From Dactylis glomerata (Eukaryota > Streptophyta > Magnoliopsida > Poales > Poaceae), in contig QXEO01000549.1 of NCBI GenBank assembly GCA_007115705.1, positions 1,054,001 to 1,118,000 of the forward strand: a stretch of DNA of 64,000 bases, written 5' to 3'. Position 1 is the stretch's first letter. Each line of letters begins with the position of its first letter. The notes under the pieces were generated by a model. That model was not told the DNA's origin, did no database searches, and saw nothing but the letters and a program-made list of their open reading frames with translations. The position numbers and the translations under genes were made by a program. Positions 56,597-64,000 of this stretch are shown here, piece after piece.

Positions 56597-57433
56597 ATGG
56601 AAAACAAAGAGTTCTTTAGTCTTTTTCCTGATTTTAGATTTGAATAGAAAATTGAAAATCCTTTGGAGCTTATTTCGCATAGCAATGTTATTAGTACGAA
56701 TGCTTTGAATACCGTTAATGCTAATGCTATAGAAAAGTCTAAGCTTGGGGAAGCTGGTTTTGTTAAGCATGATATTTTTAGTTCCCTAGCTTTAGTGGAG
56801 AAAATTTGCTCTGATGATATTTTATCTCCCATATGTGATGTTCCTTCTTATGATGATATGTTTGAAGAATATGCTTTGCGAAATAGTTGTTCTCTAGCTT
56901 GTGATGATACTAAACCTCTAGTTTATGATGGCTATGATGATGAGTATAATATTTTCAGTTCACCTACTATTGAGGATAAAATTAGTTATGATTACAATAT
57001 GCCTCCTATTTATGATGATTATGGTGATGAGAATAATTATTCTGTTGAATCTGCTCCTACTACCATTGTTCCTGTGGTGAGTATTAATTCTTTTATGCAT
57101 GTGGCTCATGATAGAGATGCTTTATGTGATAGTTATATTGTTAGTTCTATTCATGATGCTACTGAAAGTTATTATAAGAGAGGAAAACATGGTTTGATGG
57201 ATCTCAACAATATTAAGTTTCCCCTCTTTATGTTGCAAATCTTGAAGTGGCACTTGTTTTATCTAATCATGCTTGCTACTATGTGCCTCGTTGATTTATT
57301 TTCTTACAAGATTCCTATGCATAGGAAGTGGTTCAGATATAAATGTCTTTCACATTTGCTTTTTGATGCTCTCTATTGCTTTAAGTTCTTATATGGCGCC
57401 TTTGCCTCAAGCTCTTATATGGCGCCCACATGA
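56597..57433 (+). pseudogene. N2 hypothetical acidic protein, one early stop
   Basis: From ATG 56597 (MENKEFFSLFPDF) a TAG at 56645-56647 interrupts; the same frame then runs to 57433, over 250 codons. It is acidic and Tyr/Asp-rich, with repeated units of the form PPIYDDYGDE / KPLVYDGYDDEYNIFSSPTIE (residues ~75-130), then NSFMHVAHDRDALCDSYIVSSIHDATESYY, and a hydrophobic C-terminal part with possible membrane segments. I know no domain for it. Its position after the primer site is that of gag. The counterpart in N1 is different. Confidence 0.5.
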
Positions 57434-58907
57434 GCATCTTTGCAAATTATTGCGCCTAGCTCAAAGGCGTTAAAGAAAAGCACTCTTGGGAGATAACCCA
57501 ATGTTTTATTTTCAGTAATTTTTCTTTTATTTGAGTCTTGGAAGTTATTACTACTGTAATAACCTCTCCTTATCCTTTTTATTTCGTTTTTGTGCCAAGA
57601 GAAGCCTCTAATTTGAGTGAGGTAAGATTTGGGGATGTTGCTGTCCTAAAACTGTTTTCGGTGCTGCACCGTAAAAATTCGTGAAAATTCTCTGTCAATA
57701 TGTTGGACCTGCTATTTCTTGTGCATATGCCCCAGGTTATATCCAAACTTTTATTAGTTGAACACTTTTTGATTTGAGCAACAGAAAACCCCTCAAAAAT
57801 TCAACCTTTGTCAGCTGTTCTGTTTTGACAGATTTCTGCCAATATTTGTGTTTGCCGCTTTATCGCTTTCTTTTTGAGTTCTTTTGATCACGGAACTTTT
57901 AGAGAAGTTGCTACAGTAGTATATGATATATATGTGGTGGTTTTAGGTTGAAACCTGAAGCAAAAAGAGGTTGATTATATGTTATGCTACACTAATGTTG
58001 CTAATAGATTTGTGTTTAGTTTTGTATGAAGGAAGTTTTCAAGTGTAGGGATCGGAGAATGATGAGATGAGTTGAAGAATGGACAAAAGCTCAAGCTTGG
58101 GGATGCCCATGCATCACCCCAAGAAATATCCAAGAAGTACAAGCGTCAAAGCTTGGGGATGCCCCCGAGGCACCCCTTCTTCATCGGCAAAAATCAGGTC
58201 ACCTTTCAAGACACTATATTTTTATTGCTTCATGCACTATGCATTTTTCTTGGAGCGTCAGTTGTTTTTGTTTTTAGTATTAGTTTAGTTTAGTTTTCTG
58301 CAATAAATGGTTAGATCACATCATGTTTATTTTGGAGGAGATGAACTCGTTTTCATTTGCCAAGAACACTCTAGTTTTCACTCTTATCGTTCAATGAGTG
58401 TTCTCTTTTTCTGCTACTATGTTTAGCTTGCAATTTTCGTCTTGATTTTTGTTCAAATCTTGTTTTATCTTTGCATCAAGGTGTATTTGGACCACTGGTC
58501 TATATTGGTTTTCATCAAAAGAGTTGGTTATAAAAGGTTTTAATGGTGTTGGAAAAGAGAAAAGTTTCATGCAAAAAAGTGGTACAAGAAGGAGCTTGTG
58601 TTGACTGCGGCCTAGGCTTTTGCATGTCGTGCTTGATGTCTTTTTGATAGTATGCTTAGTGGTTTTGCTATAGCATGAATTGTCTCAAATGACTGAGATT
58701 GCTTAATGAGCCTTTGAAAAAATCATGCGTTGTTTTTATTATTTGGAAGCATTTATTTGGTTTTCTCCTTGATGCTTTATTTGGGTTGACTTGGCGCATG
58801 CTCACACATGTTAGACTCATACAAAGTCGCCAATAGCCTCTATGATCATTTAGTTTTTGACTTTTGATGCCATCTTATGCTTCTTTCAATGTTGCTTTGT
58901 CGCTATG
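57434..58907 (+). other. N2 internal noncoding region with two PPT-like motifs
   Basis: No gene. AAGCTTGGGGATGC, the element's polypurine tract, occurs at 58093-58106 and 58149-58162, well inside the element. CTATG at 58903-58907 precedes T3 and is its likely target duplication. Confidence 0.7.
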
Positions 58908-61900
58908 TGTCGGACCCCGGGTTCTAAGCTATACAGAGATGTTATGTGTATTAGTCACGCTAGCAACGAGTGATACTGGGGTTACCAGTCCCAGGCCGGA
59001 ACACCATCGGCAGGCAGGCCGGAATTAAACATCGGCTCTACACATCTCGAAGCGCCGTGAAACTAATCATAACCAAGACTGCATAACAGAGAGCTCGAGA
59101 GCCTTAAACCCCTCTCGTGCACTTTATATCCATACACGCATCATGCACGAGATGGGTAACCACAACTGGTAACACAACAGTGACTCTACGACTCAAAGTA
59201 GTAGTTCAAATTCTTAACAAAGTAAAGATCCAACTTATTACAAGCATAGGTCACTGACCCAACATTACATCAAGCAACGGAAAGCAAATATGTTATGCTA
59301 CATAACAAGATAGCAAATGGCCTAAGAGGCCCTGAACATAAGCGACGTCCCAACCCGTAGATCTCAGGCTGCTGCCTGGGAACCCCAAACTAGTCGTCGA
59401 AGTCGATATCGGCATAGAAACCACCTTCGTTGCCTGCGGCGGTCTCTTCTGTGGAAAAACAACATTAAACAAGGGTGAGTACGAGGGTGTACTCAGCAAG
59501 CTTGACCTTCTACACTATATGATGGCATCAAGGTCTTTTTGTGTAACTCTTTGCAGAAAGCAAGTTTTCTTTGTGAAAATGACACAAGGCAAGGACTACT
59601 CAGAATTTGTTAAAGGGATAAGAGAGCATCTCGCAAACTCTTTCAAACATGGAGCATCCACCAACTCATCACCTTCAGAGCATCTCATCTCATATCACCC
59701 CCTCGACCCCGAGGAAGTGATCCAGAGCCTCACTCTTAAGTTGGCACTTTTAAGATTAGGTTCAAGTTGTCTATGATCTAGTATCTGTCTCCAAGTCGTC
59801 CATAACCGTGGACACGACTTTTCGAAAAGATTTAACCCTGCAGGGGTGCACAACTTTGCCCACACGTGACGATCGTCCCCTGGACCCTCGCGAAGAATCT
59901 TAGCAGGGTGATGATCGCCTACAACCTTTACCTTACGTCGACCTATTCCATGAGCCACGCCAAAAGGTCTAAGTCCGCCATCGCAAGACGGCCTTTATCC
60001 GATGTGGAACCTTTTGTTGTGAGTCGAGATTGGTTTACCAGAGGAATCCACCTCAATCAACCTCGGCCACGTCCCTGTATGTATGCACCTTTTCCACCAT
60101 CTCATTTCAAAACATTTTCGATGCGTATGTCGAATGGAAATCCCAGACTAGGTAGCTCATGGATAAGTCTAAGCAAGTTGGTCAGTCGACAGGAGTCCCA
60201 TACCTCCACGTGCGGTTGTATGCTCATCTTGGATCAAGAGACAAGAACTCGGGTCCTAGGGTGGCAAGAATGAGTCAAATAACCACAACTCGCGTGGCGG
60301 CTCATCCATGCCTATTGTCAAGTTTTACCAATTCACCACAAGTACCACGACAAGCTATCATGCTAGATTCATATAAAGCTTCAAGCCCAAGTACCGGAAT
60401 TGCAACAGTAAATACTAAGCATGGCTAAGCATAGAATAGTAAGTTTCCGGTGACGCTAAAGCATAACCTAGTCATGCTAGGAGCAAATGGATCATGGATA
60501 TATAGTTGACAATAGCAGGGCATGCATCAGAATAGGTTTACTCTAAGTTTCGGCAAATGATAGTTGAACGCATGCAGATATGGTGGAGGCTCAAAACATT
60601 TGTAAACCATAGGATTAGATATGCATCAAAAAGGATTACGCTTGCCTTGTGCTTCGATGTAGTTGATCTAAATAGTTTCGGCGTTGATCTCGGACGCGGT
60701 CTCGGATTCTATCGAGAGGAAGAAACACTGGAAAGGAAACAACACATTCAATACAAATGCATCGATGCACAATCAAGCATGATGATATGACAAGTTTAGC
60801 ATGCATAAAATAAACCCTACGACATGAAGATCATATTGAAAGGGTTTCAGATGCACTAGGGTTTGCACTCCGAGGAACCCTAAATTGAACTAAAAGGGGT
60901 ATGATTAGTTCTTCTATTTAGGCAGGGGTTAAAGTTGTATAAACATGCATGAATTTGACATAAACATGTAGAGCATGTTTTTCTGAGCATTTTGGTAGGT
61001 CATACACAATTTTCTGACAAGCAAATAATATTCTATGGTTTTTACAAGATTCAAACCATTGCAGCAGTTTTTCTGGAAAATAAAAAGCTGCGCAGGACTT
61101 TTTGTACACTGGGCCTTTTGACCCACAAAGGCTGACTGGTGGGCCCAAGGTCACGTCGGCTGGCCACCTTGGCCTGGTCGGCTGGGGCGTTGCCCAGCCA
61201 GACCGGCTCCCAGGCACGCCGGCGACCGGCCATGGCGGCGGCTACGGCGCGGGAAGAGGAGGAGGGAAGGGGGCGGCCGGACCGGGAGCTCACCGGGAAC
61301 CCGCCGGTGGGGTCGGCTTGGCCGGAAAATGGACGGCGGCGACGAAATCGGCGGCGGAGGAGGTCGGTTTCCGGCGAGGAATCCGCGACGCCGGCGACGA
61401 TTCCGGGCGAGTGGCTCCAATTCCTTCAACGGGGAGACAGAGGATGGCGAGGCGGACCTTCTCAGCACGTCGGGGCAGCTCGGGGCAGCGTCTAACGGCG
61501 GCGCTAGGTGGTGACCTCCGGCTACTGTAAACATGCAGGGAGAGAACGAGGAAGAAGAAGGAGGGCGGCCAGGGAGAGAGAGGGATGGGGGCGTCGTGGC
61601 TTCGAGGGAAGTCTCCAGGGGGTCACCTCATCGCCAGGAAGAAGGAGGTGGCAAGCAGGAGGTGGCGTCGTGGCTTCCTGGAGCCTCCACGCAGCTGCTC
61701 TATGTCCCAACGAAGAAGACAAAGTCCAAAATGCAAATAGCCCCCTGGCTTTGGTAATTTTCCAAGGAAAGAACAAAACAGCACCCTTTTGTATAAAACT
61801 ATATTTTGCGTTTGTTTAAACTTCTGAAAACTCCAGGGCTTTTATGCTAAAAGCAAAACCCTGAATTGTTGTTATTTGACACTTTAACACAAGTAAACTC

Positions 61901-62039
61901 AATTGCAATAAATCAAATAGGGTTTGAATTTGGATCACTTGTAGGGTTTCCAATTTGAATTCAAATGCAAAAATTTCAGAGTGAAATTTAGATGATGCTT
62001 ATGATGCAAAACACTTTATTAAGAGCATGGGATGTTACA
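58908..62039 (-). repeat. T3 3' LTR (3,132 bp)
   Basis: Plus-strand ends TGTCGGACCCCGGG and GATGTTACA. No coding sequence supported; frames in the GC-rich part 61100-61700 are incidental. The start region resembles the window's left flank. Confidence 0.9.
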
Positions 62040-62056
62040 AGTCTACCCCCCTTACA
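62040..62056 (-). other. T3 polypurine tract
   Basis: TTGTAAGGGGGGTAGACT on the minus strand, abutting the LTR, preceded by GGGACGAGATTC. Confidence 0.8.
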
Positions 62057-62076
62057 AGAATCTCGTCCCGAGATTC

Positions 62077-64000
62077 CTAAGAACTAGAGAAAAAGGAAGG
62101 GTACTCGGATCGAAGGCGATCCTCTCGTTCCCAAGTTGCTTCTTGTTCAGAATGACGAGACCATTGAACTTTGAGGAACTTAATGGTTCGTCCTCGAGTT
62201 TTTTTTCAGCTTCATCAAGGATAAGAACAGGATACTCCCGATAGGTGAGATCTTCCTGAAGATCAAGAGTGGTATGATCAACTTCACGAATTGGATCTTT
62301 GAAACAACGCTTGAGTTGAGAGACATGAAACACATCATGAACATCCGGAAATGTTGAAGGAAGTTCCAATTGATTGGCAAGCTCTCCACGCTTAGCGAGA
62401 ATAGGGGAAGGACCAACATAGCGAGGAGCCAATTTGCCTTTGATACCAAAGCGATGGACGCCTTTTAGAGGTGTGACTCGAAGATAGGCTTTCTTGCCAA
62501 TTTCATAGCTCACATCTTGATGATGACGATCGTAATAGCTCTTTTGGCGAGACTGAGCAGTTTTCAGACGCTCTCGGATTATGCGAACTTGATCTGCTGC
62601 TTCTTTGATCATGTCCGGTCCAAAGAATTGTCTTTCTCCGGTTTCTGACCAATTTAGCGGTGTTCGACATTTTCTTCCATATAGAGCTTCAAAAGGTGCC
62701 ATGCCCAAGCTGGATTGAAAGCTGTTGTTATAGGAGAACTCAGCGAAGGGAAGGCACTTCTCCCAATTCTTCCCAAAAGAGATAGCACAAGCTCAGAGCT
62801 TGTCCTCAAGAATTTGATTCACTCTTTCAGTTTGACCTCCGGTTTGAGGATGATAGGCAGTGCTAAAGGAAATATGAGTTCCCATAGCTTCTTGAAAGCT
62901 TTTCCAGAACCTGGAGGTGAAGAGCCTTCCGCGGTCGGAGATAATCTTCTTTGGAACACCGTGAAGAGTGACTATCCGAGAAATATACAACTCTGCCAAT
63001 TGAGTAGCAGTGATATCCTCGCGGATAGGAACGAAATGAGCAACCTTGGATAGGCGGTCAACAACCACCCATATCGCATTGTTGCCCTTTTGAGTTTTGG
63101 GAAATCCAGTGGTGAAATCCATGCCAATCTCATCCCATTTCCACTCGGGAATAGATAAAGGTTGAAGAACTCCAGCAGGTCTTTGATGTTCAGCTTTTAC
63201 ACGACGACAAACGTCGCATTCAGCAACATACTGAGCGATTTCTCGCTTCATCCCAGTCCACCAGAACCTTTGGCGTAGATCCTGATACATCTTGGTGCTT
63301 CCAGGATGGATGGAAAGGGGTGATTCATGAGCTTCCTTAAGGATTTGCTCTTTCAAGTCTCGATGGTTCGGTACAACAAGACGTTTACCGAAATAAACGG
63401 TATCTTGATGATCAAGAGAGAAACACTTAGCATCCCCGCTAGCAATGTTCTTTTTGATCATGGCAATGTCAGGATCATGCTTTTGAGCATCTTTAATTTG
63501 CTCCTCAAGGGAAGGCTTGATTTCCATGTTTGACAGGAAACCAGCGGGAACAACTTCAAGATTAAGCCGTGCAAACTCTTCATGAAGAGGAGGTTGGGCT
63601 TGCATAAGCATAAGATTATTGCAGTAGGACTTCCGACTTAACGCGTCAGCCACGACATTGGCTTTGCCGGGTTGGTAATTAAGACCCACATCATAATCTT
63701 TGACGAGTTCCAACCATCGTCTCTGTCTGAGATTCAGATCCGGTTGGGTAAAAAGGTACTTCAGACTCTGATGATCAGAATATAGCTCACAGCGATTACC
63801 AAGCAGGTAATGCCGCCATTGCTTTAAGGCATGTACAACAGCTGCAAGCTCCAAGTCATGGGTTGGATAGTTGAGTTCATGCGGTTTTAATTGCCGAGAG
63901 CCATAAGCAACCACATGACCATCTTGCATCAACACACAACCAAGCCCTTGGTGTGAGGCATCACAATAGATAACGAATTCCTTGCTTGTGTCCGGAAGGG
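62077..64000 (-). pseudogene. T3 pol: RNase H, integrase, chromodomain region
   Basis: Open at the window end. From there: RNase H (YCDAS, DLELAAVVHALK, YSDHQSLKYL, VVADALSR), integrase zinc finger (HPGSTKMYQDLRQRFWW ... CDVCRR), and core with MDFTTGFP, SDRGRLF and YHPQTGGQTERVNQ supplying the DDE residues. After EDKL there is one in-frame TGA at 62793-62795, then the same frame continues with FEALYGRKCRTPL, KSYYDRHHQDV, KGKLAPRYVGPSPIL and VHDVFHVSQLKRC. At an A8 run (62199-62206) the frame slips: chromodomain-like sequence continues only in another frame, ending at a stop at 62077-62079. Chromodomains direct insertion toward particular chromatin. Confidence 0.93.

Larger units (their letters stand above)
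54911..58907 (+). mobile_element. N2: Athila-like non-autonomous element, interrupted
   Basis: 5' LTR, tRNA-Asp-type primer site and internal region on the plus strand, homologous to N1 in inverted orientation. T3 inserts at 58908, so the 3' part is beyond the window. No gag, RT or integrase seen. Confidence 0.85.
58908..64000 (-). mobile_element. T3: Tekay/Del-type chromovirus, 3' half
   Basis: 3' LTR, polypurine tract and pol (RNase H, integrase, chromodomain region) on the minus strand, running past the window end. Presence of an integrase C-terminal extension and motifs such as FEALYGRKCRTPL and VFHVSQLK place it in the Tekay/Del group. Confidence 0.92.

Noticed and set aside
61102..61530. 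Arg/Gly-rich frames in the T3 LTR
   Set aside because: GC-rich LTR sequence with frames open on several strands together; no family match.

Overview
This window is repeat DNA from a large-genome grass, most likely a Triticeae species (wheat, barley, rye or Aegilops). That assignment is an inference from the style of the elements: long-LTR Ty3/Gypsy retrotransposons nested inside one another, LTRs ending in TGATACGTCT, CTAG-ended Helitrons and a Stowaway MITE. I see no ordinary host gene, rRNA or tRNA gene. Nearly every base can be assigned to a transposable element, and almost all coding sequence is broken retrotransposon gag/pol.

The layout is a set of nested insertions. The oldest layer (L0) is a minus-strand Tat-type Gypsy element at 48954-54269, with an antisense intron-containing extra gene and pol broken only by stop codons. 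A plus-strand element with a very long LTR (T1) lies to its left in four or more pieces (10433-11718, 32948-37490, 48221-~48953, possibly 1-468). T1 was split by three insertions: G1 (469-10432, Tat-type Gypsy, minus, target duplication GTTGA), T2 (22037-32942, gag-only element with ~4.1 kb LTRs, target duplication AAAAT) and N1 (37491-48220, Athila-like non-autonomous element, minus, target duplication GTGAC). N1's right LTR was in turn hit by a Helitron (H2), which carries a Stowaway MITE and appears to contain a second Helitron (H1). To the right, L0 is interrupted by an LTR-like sequence (U1, from 54270), that by an Athila-like element (N2, from 54911), and that by a Tekay/Del-type chromovirus (T3, from 58908 past the window end).

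On top of this lies a young 10.3 kb direct tandem duplication. Unit 6682-16997 is repeated as 16998-27319, joining the middle of G1's reverse transcriptase to the middle of T2's gag. The two units are almost identical, whereas G1's own LTRs differ by several per cent, so the duplication is much younger than the insertions, unless it is an assembly artefact.

Three signals stand out. (1) G1 carries, antisense to pol, a gene remnant with its own TATA box, an AT-hook and a region that reads as a plant B3 DNA-binding domain. (2) T2's LTRs contain six tandem hairpins whose stems change on both sides together, which points to a selected RNA structure; T1's LTR has a similar array of unrelated sequence. 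(3) One Helitron appears to sit 4 bp inside the end of another. How the parts work together is limited to retrotransposition: T2, N1 and N2 lack pol and would depend on enzymes from relatives such as T3-like or Athila elements.
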